A DNA stretch of 62,608 nt from Levilactobacillus spicheri DSM 15429 (GCF_001435095.1 NZ_AZFC01000013.1:1-62608); one strand, 5' to 3'; counted from the stretch's first letter, positions 27,554 through 36,958 are shown. Translations and numbers: made by a program. The notes: generated from the sequence alone by a model not told the origin.

Positions 27554-28261
27554 GTGCAGAAATTCTGGTTCTTACTTGTGGCCCCGTTAGTGTTCGGAAT
27601 CGGCGGATGGTGGGGAGCGGTGCCTGTCCAGGCGGCGAGCCAACAATCGACGGCCGATGTGCAGCTGGTCCCTGATCCGAATATTGAGCCGGTCGACCCG
27701 CAGGACCCCGACGGCTCCGGGAAACCATTCCCGGGTGATCCCGAGGATCCGGATAATCCGGGGACCGGCTCCCGCGGACACCTGACGCTGGATTATCTTT
27801 CGAACCTGAAATTTAAGCAGCAGCGTATCGCAAATGGGTTTATTGAAGCCACGGCGACCAATCAGCACGCGTTCGTGCAGATCAGCGACCGCCGGGGCAC
27901 GGGTGGCGGCTGGAATCTGATGCTGAAACCCGAGGCGTTGGTGGGGCAATCCGACCACCAGTCGCTCAAGTCGGCGACCGTTACCCTGGGCGCGGCCAAC
28001 TTCCGCTCGTCCGGCAGTAACGTGAGCCGGGCGCCGGACGTGACCGTGGGGGCGACGCAGGCCTTGCCGGTGGGAGAGTATTCCCTGGTCGGCCAGGCGC
28101 AAAACGTCCCAGGCAACCGGCAGGGAGTCGGCACCTGGCTACTGCGGTTGAACACCCAGCCGAGTGCGCCGACCCAACTGAACGTGTTGGCCGCGGCGGT
28201 CACGTCGACGCAGACCTACGAGGGGACCCTGTCCTGGATGCTAACGGATACGCCGCAATAA
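27554..28261 (+). CDS. WxL-domain surface protein with Pro/Asp-rich linker
   Basis: A 235-aa exported protein. The signal peptide ends near VQA-ASQ (about 28). A linker of Pro, Asp and Gly (about 36-75) follows, then a WxL domain with GVGTWLLRLN and a C-terminal LSWMLTDTPQ. The start is GTG at 27554 behind AAGGGGG. It probably sits in one complex with the WxL protein encoded upstream and the DUF916 protein encoded downstream. Any ligand, perhaps plant polysaccharide, is speculation from the csc literature. Confidence 0.85.
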   Translation: MQKFWFLLVAPLVFGIGGWWGAVPVQAASQQSTADVQLVPDPNIEPVDPQDPDGSGKPFPGDPEDPDNPGTGSRGHLTLDYLSNLKFKQQRIANGFIEATATNQHAFVQISDRRGTGGGWNLMLKPEALVGQSDHQSLKSATVTLGAANFRSSGSNVSRAPDVTVGATQALPVGEYSLVGQAQNVPGNRQGVGTWLLRLNTQPSAPTQLNVLAAAVTSTQTYEGTLSWMLTDTPQ

Positions 28262-28274
28262 AATTCAAACGACG

Positions 28275-28310
28275 TAGCGGTGGCTAAGTGATTGGCCACC
28301 GCTATCTTTC
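28275..28310 (+). terminator. Hairpin after the second WxL gene
   Basis: TAGCGGTGGC (28275-28284) pairs with GCCACCGCTA (28295-28304) and is followed by TCTTTC. It is a weak terminator that may let some transcription continue. Confidence 0.6.
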
Positions 28311-28387
28311 GCTGGAAGCGGTTCAACGATTTAATTATTTAACGGAACGGACTATCAAACTAACAAGTGGTGATGGCGCAACCTAGT

Positions 28388-28405
28388 TAAGCGCTTTGCT
28401 ATAAT
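28388..28405 (+). promoter_or_regulatory. Extended -10 promoter with palindrome, DUF916 gene
   Basis: TGC-TATAAT (28397-28405) has no good -35. TTAAGCGCTTT lies directly before the -10 and has the AAGCGCTT core common in cre and LacI-family sites. Regulation by such a protein is possible. Confidence 0.4.
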
Positions 28406-28435
28406 GAGGGCAAAATAAGGAAGGTGGAGGCCTTA

Positions 28436-29479
28436 ATGATGAAAAAATTCGTAAAATGGTTGGTCGCAGTGGGCACGTTGCTCCTGGTGAGTGGCGGCTA
28501 TCAGCAGGAGGCCCGGGCCGAGAGCGTGGGGTACACGGTGAACGCGGTGCTCCCGAAAAATCAAGATGATCACAACGCATCCTATTTTGCCCTCCGCGTC
28601 AAACCGAACCAGCAACAGAAGCTGGCCGTGGTGATCGGCAACCAGAGTGATCAGTCCCAGAAGTTTCAGGTCACGGTCAATCAGGCCGTCACCAACGCCA
28701 ACGGGGTGATCGATTACAGCCAAACGGCGCCGAAGCGGGACAGCTCACTGAAGGTCGGCATCAAGGACATTTTTGCTGAGACCAAGCTGCCGACGGTGAC
28801 GGTCCCGGCGAAGAGCACCAAGAAGGTCTACGTGACCTACAAGATGCCCGCTGAGAAGATCAAGGGGATGATTCTGGGCGGCATCAACGTCAAGAAGCTG
28901 GAGAGCAGTCAGCAGTCGGCCAAGAAGGGCGTGACCATCAACAACAACTTCGCCTACGTGATTGGGCTGCGGCTGCGAGAATCCGGCATCGACGTGGCGC
29001 CCGACATGCGGATGCCCGCGGTCAAGGTGACCCAGACGAACTCACTGAACCAGGTGGCCGCGACGCTGCAGAACCCCCAACCGGGGATGATGCGCGGCCT
29101 GAAGGTCAAGGCCAAGGTGACCAAGTCCGGCAGTGACAAGGTGATCCTACAGAACGAAAAGGCCAACATGGCGATGGCGCCGAACAGTCACTTCGCCTAC
29201 GCCGTGCCGTGGGGCAGTACCCAGCTCAAGGCGGGGACCTACACGCTGACCATCGACGCCACGGCGAAGGGCGGGTACCACTGGCACTTCACCAAGGACT
29301 TCGAGGTCACCCAGAAGCAGCTGGGGGCCCTGGCCAACAAGTACAACCAGCCCCAGAAGAGCTATTTCTGGTGGTTCGTGGCGGGCGGCGTGATCATCGT
29401 CCTGCTGCTGGCCATCATCATCTACCTGTTGCTGAAGAACCGGCGCAAGTCCGATGACGACAGTGCCCAAAAGAAGTAA
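28436..29479 (+). CDS. DUF916/DUF3324 WxL-interacting protein (CscA-like)
   Basis: A 347-aa membrane-anchored surface protein. The signal peptide ends near ARA-ES (about 28). The DUF916 domain (about 30-150) has the YFALRVKPNQQQKL pattern. The DUF3324 domain (about 160-295) has GGINVKK and FAYVIGLRLR. One C-terminal membrane helix (about 310-332) ends in KNRRKS. In known systems it links WxL proteins to the membrane and may bind peptidoglycan. The ATG at 28436 follows GGAGG. It completes the srtA-cscD-WxL-WxL-cscA locus. Confidence 0.88.
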   Translation: MMKKFVKWLVAVGTLLLVSGGYQQEARAESVGYTVNAVLPKNQDDHNASYFALRVKPNQQQKLAVVIGNQSDQSQKFQVTVNQAVTNANGVIDYSQTAPKRDSSLKVGIKDIFAETKLPTVTVPAKSTKKVYVTYKMPAEKIKGMILGGINVKKLESSQQSAKKGVTINNNFAYVIGLRLRESGIDVAPDMRMPAVKVTQTNSLNQVAATLQNPQPGMMRGLKVKAKVTKSGSDKVILQNEKANMAMAPNSHFAYAVPWGSTQLKAGTYTLTIDATAKGGYHWHFTKDFEVTQKQLGALANKYNQPQKSYFWWFVAGGVIIVLLLAIIIYLLLKNRRKSDDDSAQKK

Positions 29480-29510
29480 AGCGGCGATTTCTCGTCGTTA
29501 AGTTGCCTTA

Positions 29511-29558
29511 AAAAATCCCGGTCACGGCTTCGAGTGTCGAAGCGTGACCGGGATTTTT
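29511..29558. terminator. Bidirectional terminator
   Basis: A 22-bp stem (29511-29533 with 29537-29558; core TCCCGGTCACG) with outside A and T runs. It ends both the DUF916 gene and the convergent phosphatase gene. Confidence 0.92.
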
Positions 29559-29587
29559 GGGGTGCTATCATAGTGGTAGTGTGGCGG

Positions 29588-30049
29588 TTAGCCCTTCAGC
29601 GCGGTCAACCACGCGGGGATGGCTTCGGCCAGTTCCTGGTAGGTCAACTCGAACTTGTGGGTGTACCAGGGGTCGTCGATGGCCTGCCCCTGGCGTCCGG
29701 GCAGGATGTCCAGGCACAACTTGATCTTGGCGGCGTCGGCGGCCGTTGGGGCCATCCGCTGCAGGTTCAAGACGTTCATGTGGTCCATCGTGATGATGGT
29801 GTCCGCCCAGGCAAAGTCGGCCGCGGTGATTGGCCGGGAGCGGTGGGCGCTGGCGTCCAAACCGTGGTGTTGCATGGCCTTGAGCGCGCCGGGGTGGGGG
29901 TGGTTACCCTCTTCTTCAGGACTGGTCGCGACGGAGCGCACGGCGAACTGGCGGGTCAACCCCTGGTCGTCGATGAGCTTTTGGGCAATGGCCTCGGCCA
30001 TGGGGGAGCGGCAGATGTTGCCCAGACAAACGAATAAGATGTGGTGCAT
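29588..30049 (-). CDS. Low-molecular-weight protein tyrosine phosphatase
   Basis: A 153-aa cytosolic phosphatase. The P-loop C8-LGNIC-R14-S is complete, and Asp126 in DDPW is the general acid, followed by Tyr129 as often seen. Family members remove phosphate from tyrosine kinases of capsule or stress pathways; no kinase gene is nearby. The start follows TAGGAGG. The gene is monocistronic on the minus strand. Confidence 0.92.
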   Translation of the reverse strand: MHHILFVCLGNICRSPMAEAIAQKLIDDQGLTRQFAVRSVATSPEEEGNHPHPGALKAMQHHGLDASAHRSRPITAADFAWADTIITMDHMNVLNLQRMAPTAADAAKIKLCLDILPGRQGQAIDDPWYTHKFELTYQELAEAIPAWLTALKG

Positions 30050-30239
30050 GGTGATACCTCCTAAGTGAAGTGGGGTGGGGAATCGTTTTACGAGGTGTTG
30101 GCGACGGAACGTGACGCCAGGAGGCCGGTTTCAGCGCCGGGACCTAATATTTGGTTAAGTCGCGGTGAACATGCTGGCTTGGCCATCTGGCGTTTGTTAT
30201 GATTAGTCTAACAAATTTATCTGGAGGAGTGGTAACTTT

Positions 30240-30812
30240 ATGGCATGGATCATTGCGTTAGTCATTGTGATTTTACTGGTCGTCTGGTACGTCAGCCTGT
30301 ATAACGGCTTCGTCCAGGCCCGGACCCACGTCCAAGAGTCCTGGAGTCAGATCGACGTCCAGCTCAAACGACGGAACGATTTAATCCCGAACCTGGTTTC
30401 AACGGCGAAGGGGTACGCGAACTACGAACAGTCGACCCTGCAAAAGGTGGTCGAATTACGGAACCAATTAACGGCGGTGCCGAGCGGGGATCGGCAACAG
30501 ACCATGGCCGTCTCCAACGAACTGTCTGGGACGTTGCGTTCCCTGTTCGCGGTGGCGGAAAACTACCCGGACCTGAAGGCCAACGAGCAGTTCAAGCAGC
30601 TGATGGAAGAGCTGACCAACACGGAAAACAAGATTGCCTACTCACGGCAACTGTATAACAGCACCGTGGCCAGCCTGAACATGAAGATTCAGTCCTTCCC
30701 AAGCAACCTGGTCGCCAACATCCATCATTTCAAGATGGAAGAGTACTTACAAGTTCCCGAAGAAGAAAAGACGGCCCCGAAGGTCTCTTTCGACGATCTT
30801 AACACGAAGTAG
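30240..30812 (+). CDS. lemA: LemA family protein
   Basis: A 190-aa membrane protein. One N-terminal helix (about 3-22) is followed by a coiled-coil domain. The conserved core reads [20 protein letters not shown] and [18 protein letters not shown]. It is coupled to htpX 8 nt downstream, a very common pair, which suggests a shared role in membrane protein quality control. The exact function is unknown. GGAGGAG precedes the ATG; an extended -10 (TGT-TATGAT) lies at 30195-30203. Confidence 0.93.
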   Translation: MAWIIALVIVILLVVWYVSLYNGFVQARTHVQESWSQIDVQLKRRNDLIPNLVSTAKGYANYEQSTLQKVVELRNQLTAVPSGDRQQTMAVSNELSGTLRSLFAVAENYPDLKANEQFKQLMEELTNTENKIAYSRQLYNSTVASLNMKIQSFPSNLVANIHHFKMEEYLQVPEEEKTAPKVSFDDLNTK

Positions 30813-30820
30813 GCGAGACC

Positions 30821-31714
30821 ATGTTATATGAACAAATTGCCATGAATAAACGCCGAACCGGCTACGTCATGGCGGGGTTCGGTGCGCTGGTCCTGGCCGT
30901 CGGAGCGGCACTGGGCGACCTCTTCTGGGGCAGCTGGCAGAGCGGGTGCCTGGGTGCGGCCATCGTGACGGTCGTTTATATGGCCATCATGATCGGCAAC
31001 TCGACCAACGTGGTCATGAGCATGAACCACGCCCGCGAGATTCGTGATGAACAGCAGGCGCCCCAGCTCTGGCACCTGATCGAAGACATGGCGCTGGTCG
31101 GGCAAGTCCCGATGCCCCGGGTCTTCATCATCGACGATGCCAGTCCCAACGCCTTTGCGACCGGGAACAACCCGGAGCACTCGGCGGTGGCGGTGACGAC
31201 CGGGCTCTTGGAGCGGTTGAACCGCGAGGAGCTGGAGGGCGTGATCGGGCACGAGGTGTCCCATATTCGCAACTACGACATCCGCCTGCAGACGATTGCG
31301 CTGGCCCTGTCGGCCGCTATCGGTTTTCTGGTCAACTTCGCCAGCAACTGGTTCTGGTGGGGTGGTGGCCGGCGCCGGGACGACGATGACGATTCCGCGG
31401 GAAACATTATCGGTATCGTCGTGTCCATCTTCTTAGTCCTGCTGGCGCCGTTAGCGGCCAGCATCGCGCAGATGGCCCTGTCGCGGAACCGCGAGTACCT
31501 GGCGGACGCGGCCAGTGTCGAGCTGACCCGGAATCCGCAGGGGCTGATCTCGGCCCTGGAGAAGATCGACGACAGTCAGCCGATGCAGGCGGCCGACCCG
31601 AACAGTGCGGCCCTGTACATCAGCGATCCGTTCAAGCAAAAGCGCAAGATGGCGGACCTCTTTGCGACCCATCCGCCGATTGCGGACCGGATCGCGCGGC
31701 TGCAAAAAATGTAA
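30821..31714 (+). CDS. htpX: Membrane zinc metalloprotease HtpX
   Basis: A 297-aa M48 peptidase. Two N-terminal helices (about 14-31, 37-58), the zinc site HEVSH (144-148) with a third ligand Glu in NREYLAD, and a hydrophobic stretch between (about 158-215, interrupted by a [11 protein letters not shown] segment). It degrades misfolded membrane proteins on the cytoplasmic side. The ribosome site is weak, so translation is probably coupled to lemA. The length is normal. Confidence 0.94.
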   Translation: MLYEQIAMNKRRTGYVMAGFGALVLAVGAALGDLFWGSWQSGCLGAAIVTVVYMAIMIGNSTNVVMSMNHAREIRDEQQAPQLWHLIEDMALVGQVPMPRVFIIDDASPNAFATGNNPEHSAVAVTTGLLERLNREELEGVIGHEVSHIRNYDIRLQTIALALSAAIGFLVNFASNWFWWGGGRRRDDDDDSAGNIIGIVVSIFLVLLAPLAASIAQMALSRNREYLADAASVELTRNPQGLISALEKIDDSQPMQAADPNSAALYISDPFKQKRKMADLFATHPPIADRIARLQKM

Positions 31715-31786
31715 AAAAATAAGCGGTGTTCCGGCGGTGTTTCGGTGTACAATAAGAGAGGAATTTAGCAGAAAGAGTGTAAGAGT

Positions 31787-32572
31787 ATGCGTGGAAATTT
31801 TGTCTATCTCAGTTTAGAGCCAGTTACCAACATGGTGTATTCGTTGGGAATCTCGCCCGCCGATTTTTTAAATGGGGTCCCCGAGGTGCCCAATCAATTG
31901 TTGTTGCTGAACGCTGAAGCTGGTAACGATGTGGAGATCAACCCGCATACCCGCTTTCAGACGGTCGCCGGTCAGGCCCAGGTGCGCCGCTACCTGTTAG
32001 GGAAGCATCCCACCCCGGTCAAATGGCTGGATTACGTCCACGCCGACGACCTCGATTTTTTATTGCCCAGCGAAATTGCCGAGCTGCTGTACCTGGGCCA
32101 CATGGAGACCCACATCCGCACGCCGTTTTACGCGAAGCTGCAGAATGAGTACGCGTTTTTGAGCCTGCGTGACGGGTTCTACAAGATCTACTACCAGCAC
32201 CTGAGCAACTTCGGGCACGTGCTGGACGTGAGTATTAAGCGGCACTTGCGCGCGATGCACAACAACCGCTGGGTCTTTGCGCGGCCACTGGCCATCACGG
32301 ACGTGCCGCACGAGATCATCCTGCAGCTGACGGAAGGCCTGATGGACGGTGCGGTCATCGCGTTCGACCAGTTGGTGGAGCGCCACCGGGTCTATCTGAT
32401 CCCGGTTCGGGCGGTCCAACACCCGGAACACCAGGCAGCCTGGCACACCCAAGAGGAGGTCTATGCCGACTCGAAGGAGGTTGCGAGCCTGCGCTACGAC
32501 CTGACCACCCGCGAATGGTCCCTGACGATCCACGACAACCAGGAATTCAGTGAGGTTGCCGATTTAATCTAA
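31787..32572 (+). CDS. Conserved hypothetical protein, lactobacillar type
   Basis: A 261-aa soluble protein with no recognised domain. It starts MRGNFVYLSLEPVTNMVY and has a central DDLDFLLPSEIAELLYLGH. Composition is normal and codon use matches neighbouring housekeeping genes, so it is a genuine resident gene. It has a weak ribosome site, a TACAAT at 31748-31753 and its own terminator at 32581. It lies between htpX and murF; no function can be inferred. Confidence 0.7.
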   Translation: MRGNFVYLSLEPVTNMVYSLGISPADFLNGVPEVPNQLLLLNAEAGNDVEINPHTRFQTVAGQAQVRRYLLGKHPTPVKWLDYVHADDLDFLLPSEIAELLYLGHMETHIRTPFYAKLQNEYAFLSLRDGFYKIYYQHLSNFGHVLDVSIKRHLRAMHNNRWVFARPLAITDVPHEIILQLTEGLMDGAVIAFDQLVERHRVYLIPVRAVQHPEHQAAWHTQEEVYADSKEVASLRYDLTTREWSLTIHDNQEFSEVADLI

Positions 32573-32580
32573 CGTTGACG

Positions 32581-32614
32581 AACTCCTACCGGCGATCTGC
32601 CGGTGGGAGTTTTG
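32581..32614 (+). terminator. Terminator after the hypothetical gene
   Basis: AACTCCTACCGGC (32581-32593) pairs with GCCGGTGGGAGTT (32599-32611), then T. Confidence 0.8.
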
Positions 32615-32673
32615 ACGTTCTCCGGGGAGAACCGACAGGAATTTGGGGTTTTAAGTTAGCGGTGGTCGATTCA

Positions 32674-32682
32674 TGGTATAAT
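32674..32682 (+). promoter_or_regulatory. murF promoter (extended -10)
   Basis: TGG-TATAAT without a strong -35, about 90 nt before the murF start. Confidence 0.5.
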
Positions 32683-32772
32683 GAGAAACAGTAATTTTAC
32701 AGCGACCCGAATGAGTCGTCGAAGTTTAATGACGGTGGCGCTAGCGCCATGCGAAATGGGAGTAGAGACAAC

Positions 32773-34167
32773 ATGAAGATGCAACTTGCGGAAATTGCCC
32801 ATGCAGTCGGGGCAATCAACGATTACGAACAATGGGCGAACGTCGACGTCACCAGCGTAGCGTTTGACAGTCGTCACCTGCAACCGGGTGGGCTGTTCAT
32901 TCCACTGACCGGTGAACAAGACGGCCATCAGTTTATTCAATCAGCGATTGATCATGGCGCAGCGGCCACGCTTTGGGCCCAGGACCTTGCGACGGCCCCA
33001 GCGAACTTTCCGGTGATTCAGGTCGCCAACTCACTGACCGCCTTGCAGACGCTGGCACGGTATTACCAGACCAAGATCAACCCCCGGGTGGTGGCCGTTA
33101 CCGGAAGTAACGGGAAGACCACGACCAAGGACATGATCGCGGCCATCTTGGGCACGCAGTTCAACGTGACCAAGACCTACGCCAACTTTAACAACGAAAT
33201 CGGGGTGCCGATGACGGTGCTGTCGATGGAACCCAACACGGAAATCCTGGTCGTGGAGATGGGGATGGACCGGCCGGGACAACTCGACTTCTTGAGCAAG
33301 CTGGTCACGCCGGACGTGGCCGTTATCACCATGATTGGGGAGGCCCACATCGAGTTCTTCGGGACCCGGGATAAGATTGCCGACGCCAAGTTCGAGATCA
33401 CCCACGGTCTCAGCGACGACGGGGCCTTCGTCTACGACGGCGACGAACCGCTACTGCGGGAACGGGTCACCGACCTGCAACAACGCCAGTTCACCTTTGG
33501 CCGTCAGGACAGCGATGACCTCTACGCGACCAGCGTGAGCGACACGGCCACCAGCACCAGCTTCACCACTAACCAGTGGCCGGACCTGACCTTCACGCTG
33601 CCGATGATCGGCGAGTACAACGTCAAGAACGCCCTGGCGGCGTTGACGGTCGCCAACATCTACCGGATTCGTCCGGAGAGCGCACAACGGGCCCTGGCCA
33701 CCGTGCCGCTGACCAAGAACCGCGCCGAATGGCTGACCAGCCAGAGCGGCGCGGCCATCCTGAGCGACGTGTACAACTCCAACCCAACGGCGGTGCGCGA
33801 GGTCCTCGGGGCCTTCGGGCAGACGCCGGTCAAGGGGCGGCGGTTGGTCGTCTTAGGAGACATGCTCGAGTTGGGGGACCAGGCCGATGTCTTGCACGCC
33901 GGGTTGGCCGACGCGCTGGACCCGCAGACCTTTGCCCACGTTTACCTGGTCGGCCCGCACATGCTGGCCCTGCAGCAGGCCCTGGCAGAAAAGGCGCCGG
34001 AGCTGCCGGTGACGCACTTTGCCACGGACCAGCTGGCGGACCTGACGGCGACGCTCCAAGCGACGTTGACCCCGGATGACCAGATCCTCTTGAAGGGGTC
34101 ACACGGGATTCATCTGGAGAACGTCTTGGCGAAGTTAGTGGCGCCCACGACCGAAACGAAAAAATAA
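32773..34167 (+). CDS. murF: UDP-MurNAc-tripeptide D-alanyl-D-alanine ligase
   Basis: A 464-aa Mur ligase that adds D-Ala-D-Ala (or the depsipeptide D-Ala-D-Lac, as usual in many lactobacilli) to the peptidoglycan precursor. The ATP loop is AVTGSNGKTTTKDM (about 108-121). NNEIGVPMT and the central EMGM motif follow, and the C-terminal domain contains the DVYNSNP signature. The ATG at 32773 follows GGGAG; the in-frame GTG-like start at 32749 is less likely. cshA follows, as in many relatives. Confidence 0.95.
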   Translation: MKMQLAEIAHAVGAINDYEQWANVDVTSVAFDSRHLQPGGLFIPLTGEQDGHQFIQSAIDHGAAATLWAQDLATAPANFPVIQVANSLTALQTLARYYQTKINPRVVAVTGSNGKTTTKDMIAAILGTQFNVTKTYANFNNEIGVPMTVLSMEPNTEILVVEMGMDRPGQLDFLSKLVTPDVAVITMIGEAHIEFFGTRDKIADAKFEITHGLSDDGAFVYDGDEPLLRERVTDLQQRQFTFGRQDSDDLYATSVSDTATSTSFTTNQWPDLTFTLPMIGEYNVKNALAALTVANIYRIRPESAQRALATVPLTKNRAEWLTSQSGAAILSDVYNSNPTAVREVLGAFGQTPVKGRRLVVLGDMLELGDQADVLHAGLADALDPQTFAHVYLVGPHMLALQQALAEKAPELPVTHFATDQLADLTATLQATLTPDDQILLKGSHGIHLENVLAKLVAPTTETKK

Positions 34168-34173
34168 TTCAAG

Positions 34174-34215
34174 GTGATGGGACTGACGGAACAATCGTTG
34201 GTCGCATCACTTTTT
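34174..34215 (+). terminator. Terminator after murF
   Basis: GTGATG (34174-34179) pairs with CATCAC (34205-34210) with further inner pairs, then five T. Confidence 0.75.
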
Positions 34216-34273
34216 GTTCCCATTGAAGAAAAGTCGGTGATTGAATGTAAGCCATTTCGTGAATGCGTAAGAG

Positions 34274-34381
34274 TTGCTTATTTCAAGTGACCGTTGTATG
34301 ATGGTTTGGTTGTAAAATTTAAGAAACGAACTTACTCCGCTCTAGCCAATCGTTTTTCGTCCCACGGGAAACGGATTTTTT
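34274..34381 (+). promoter_or_regulatory. cshA promoter and leader with terminator-like hairpin
   Basis: -35 TTGCTT (34274-34279), 17-bp spacer, -10 TATGAT (34297-34302). In the roughly 125-nt leader AATCGTTTTTCGTCCC (34348-34363) pairs with GGGAAACGGATT (34366-34377), directly followed by six T. That is a terminator shape upstream of the start codon, so premature termination or a cold-sensitive switch is possible. Confidence 0.55.
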
Positions 34382-34432
34382 CCAAGAATTGCGAGGCACT
34401 AGGGTGACGTACCCATACAGGAGGAAAAATAT

Positions 34433-35995
34433 TTGAAGTTTAAAGAACTGGGTCTCTCCGAAGACCTACTAGAAGCAGTGACGGATGCAGGTTATGAGGA
34501 AGCGACCCCAATTCAAGCCGAGACCATCCCAATGGTGTTAGCTGGCCAAGACGTCATCGGCCAAGCGCAGACCGGGACCGGTAAGACGGCCGCCTTTGCC
34601 CTGCCAATTCTTGAGAAGATTGATAAAAGCAATCCTAACGTGCAGGCCTTAGTGGTTTCCCCAACGCGGGAACTGGCCATCCAAACTCAAGAAGAAATCT
34701 ATAAGTTAGGCCGGCACGAACGGGCCAACGTTCAAGTCGTTTATGGTGGTGCCGATATTCGGCGTCAAATCAAGTCATTAAAGAACCACCCGCAAGTCGT
34801 TGTTGGAACGCCGGGTCGGTTATTAGACCACATTCGTCGGCACACGCTGAAGCTGGACCACGTGCAAATGCTGGTTCTGGACGAAGCCGATGAAATGTTA
34901 AACATGGGGTTCTTGGATGACATTGAAGACATCATCAAGCAATTGCCAGAGGAACGTCAAACGATGCTCTTCTCCGCAACCATGCCACCCGAAATCAAGC
35001 GGGTCGGTGTCCAATTCATGCAAGACCCTAAGCACGTTAAGATCAAGGCCAAGGAATTGACCACGGACCTGATCGACCAATTCTACGTGCGTTCACGGGA
35101 CTTCGAGAAGTTCGACGTGATGACGCGGTTCTTCGACGTGCAAGACCCTGATCTGACCATCGTCTTCACGCGGACCAAGCGCCGGGTCGACGAAATCTCC
35201 AATGGGTTACAAGCCCGCGGCTACAACGCTGCCGGCATCCACGGGGACCTGACGCAGAAACGCCGGACCCAGATCATGAACGAATTCCGTCATGGGAAGT
35301 TGGATATCCTGGTCGCAACCGACGTGGCTGCCCGGGGGATCGACATCAACGATGTGACCCACGTGTACAACTACGATATTCCGCAAGACCCTGACAGTTA
35401 CGTTCACCGGGTCGGCCGGACCGGTCGTGCCGGGAAGCACGGGGTCTCCATGACGTTCGTCACGCCGAACGAAATGGGGTACTTACGGGAAATCGAAAAG
35501 TTGACCAAGGTGCGCATGTTGCCTCTGAAGCCGCCTTCGGCTGAAGAAGCCTTTGTGGGTCAATTAGGCGTGGCGAAGGAAGCCGTTGCCGACTTGATCA
35601 ACAAGACGGATACTGAAAAGTATGCGGATGCTGCGAAGAGCTTATTAGACGAATACGACGCTGAAGACCTGGCCGCTGCCTTATTGAACGCAGTGACTAA
35701 GGACGACAACAGCCAAGTACCCGTTAAGATTACGCCAGAACGGCCATTGCCTAAGCGCGGTGGCAAGCGACACGGCGGTGGCGGCTACCATCATGGTGGC
35801 GGCAACAACCGGCGCGGTGGGGGTTACCACCGTTCCGACCGTGGTGGCGATCGTCGCGGCGGCGACCGGCGGGATAACCGCGGTCACGGCTCCCGGAACC
35901 ACGAGGGTGGCAACCGGAGTCACCGCAGCAACAACGGTGGTCGGCGTTCCGAGGGTGGTAGCAAGCGTGGCTTCACCATCCGGAAGAAAGACTAG
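34433..35995 (+). CDS. cshA: DEAD-box RNA helicase CshA
   Basis: A 520-aa helicase. Motifs in order: the Q-motif region near TPIQAETIP, I AQTGTGKT, Ia PTRELA, Ib TPGR, II DEAD, III SAT, IV IVFTRTK, V ATDVAARGID and VI HRVGRTGRAG. The C-terminal 95 residues are an RGG/His/Asn-rich RNA-binding tail. It acts in mRNA turnover and ribosome assembly, especially in the cold. The start is TTG behind AGGAGG. The AT-richer codon choice at its 5' end suggests efficient expression. A leader hairpin lies upstream. Confidence 0.96.
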   Translation: MKFKELGLSEDLLEAVTDAGYEEATPIQAETIPMVLAGQDVIGQAQTGTGKTAAFALPILEKIDKSNPNVQALVVSPTRELAIQTQEEIYKLGRHERANVQVVYGGADIRRQIKSLKNHPQVVVGTPGRLLDHIRRHTLKLDHVQMLVLDEADEMLNMGFLDDIEDIIKQLPEERQTMLFSATMPPEIKRVGVQFMQDPKHVKIKAKELTTDLIDQFYVRSRDFEKFDVMTRFFDVQDPDLTIVFTRTKRRVDEISNGLQARGYNAAGIHGDLTQKRRTQIMNEFRHGKLDILVATDVAARGIDINDVTHVYNYDIPQDPDSYVHRVGRTGRAGKHGVSMTFVTPNEMGYLREIEKLTKVRMLPLKPPSAEEAFVGQLGVAKEAVADLINKTDTEKYADAAKSLLDEYDAEDLAAALLNAVTKDDNSQVPVKITPERPLPKRGGKRHGGGGYHHGGGNNRRGGGYHRSDRGGDRRGGDRRDNRGHGSRNHEGGNRSHRSNNGGRRSEGGSKRGFTIRKKD

Positions 35996-36026
35996 TTTCA
36001 TCTAAAAAGAGAGATTGATTGGGAAG

Positions 36027-36063
36027 GGCTCGTTCGACCGGAAACGGTGGGACGGGCTTTTTT
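36027..36063 (+). terminator. Terminator after cshA
   Basis: GGCTCGTTCGACCG (36027-36040), loop GAAA, CGGTGGGACGGGCT (36045-36058), then six T. Confidence 0.85.
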
Positions 36064-36124
36064 ATTGGGGAAACGTCGGTGATGGATGCCGGCCACGCTC
36101 CGTGGTGCTTAACGCAGGAGACAA

Positions 36125-36166
36125 AAACAGGAAGGGACGCCTCGCTGGGGGAGTCCCTTCCTGTTT
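36125..36166 (-). terminator. Terminator of the convergent amidotransferase gene
   Basis: AAACAGGAAGGGAC (36125-36138) pairs with GTCCCTTCCTGTTT (36153-36166). On the minus strand it is followed by TTTTTGTCT. Confidence 0.75.
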
Positions 36167-36247
36167 GCGGTGATGCGAATGATGGTGGGTGCCGCCACTA
36201 ATTGATGACGATCATGCGCGGCACCCGGTCACATTGGGTCTACTCGG

Positions 36248-36958
36248 CTACAGCCGGTCGGTGAAGGCCTGGAAGAGGTCCAGCTCCTCCGGGTGGTGTT
36301 GCCACAGGTTTTCGGGGTGCCACTGAACGGCCTGGACGCTGGCGTCGGCATTCTCGAGACCCTCGATCACGCCGTCGTCGGCCCGGGCCACCACGGAAAG
36401 CCCCGCGGCGGGCAGGTTGACGGCCTGATGGTGGCGGGAGTTTACGAAGGGGTGCCGCCCCACGGCCACCTGGAGCGCCGAGGCGGTCACGGTCACGTGA
36501 TGGGTCGGTTGATCGCCCGGTGCGGCCTGCTGGTGCTTGAGCTGCTTGGCCGGGTACTGGGTGACCAGGTCCTGGTAGAGGGTCCCGCCCAGGGCGACGT
36601 TGATGATGTGCGCGCCACGGCAGATCCCCAGCAGAGGAATGTGGCGGGCCACGGCCTGTTGGACCAGGGCAATCTCGAAGAGGTCGCGGTCACGGTTGGT
36701 GACGCCCAGGGCCGGCAGCGGTTCCTGATCCATGAAGGTTGGGTCGACGTCGGGGCCCCCGGTCAGGATGATCCCATCGAGGGGGTTGAGCAGGGAACTG
36801 ACCTGGTCGCTGGGCAGGTGGGGCAGGGCGACGGGCAGGGCCCCGGTGGTGACCACGGCGTCGACGGCCGGCCGGGGAACGAAGTCGGCGTGCTGCTGGT
36901 TGATGCGGGGCATCGGGTCCAATAACACGTCGGCGGTGATACCAATGACTTTACTCAT
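36248..36958 (-). CDS. Class I glutamine amidotransferase-like hydrolase (peptidase C26)
   Basis: A 236-aa enzyme of the gamma-glutamyl-GABA hydrolase (PuuD-like) group. The nucleophile elbow is GICRGAHI, and the His/Glu pair is in VQAVQWHPE. ILTGGPDVDPT near the start completes the fold. Relatives hydrolyse gamma-glutamyl bonds; the substrate here is unknown, and no polyamine genes are nearby. AAGGGAG precedes the ATG. It is monocistronic on the minus strand. Confidence 0.86.
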   Translation of the reverse strand: MSKVIGITADVLLDPMPRINQQHADFVPRPAVDAVVTTGALPVALPHLPSDQVSSLLNPLDGIILTGGPDVDPTFMDQEPLPALGVTNRDRDLFEIALVQQAVARHIPLLGICRGAHIINVALGGTLYQDLVTQYPAKQLKHQQAAPGDQPTHHVTVTASALQVAVGRHPFVNSRHHQAVNLPAAGLSVVARADDGVIEGLENADASVQAVQWHPENLWQHHPEELDLFQAFTDRL

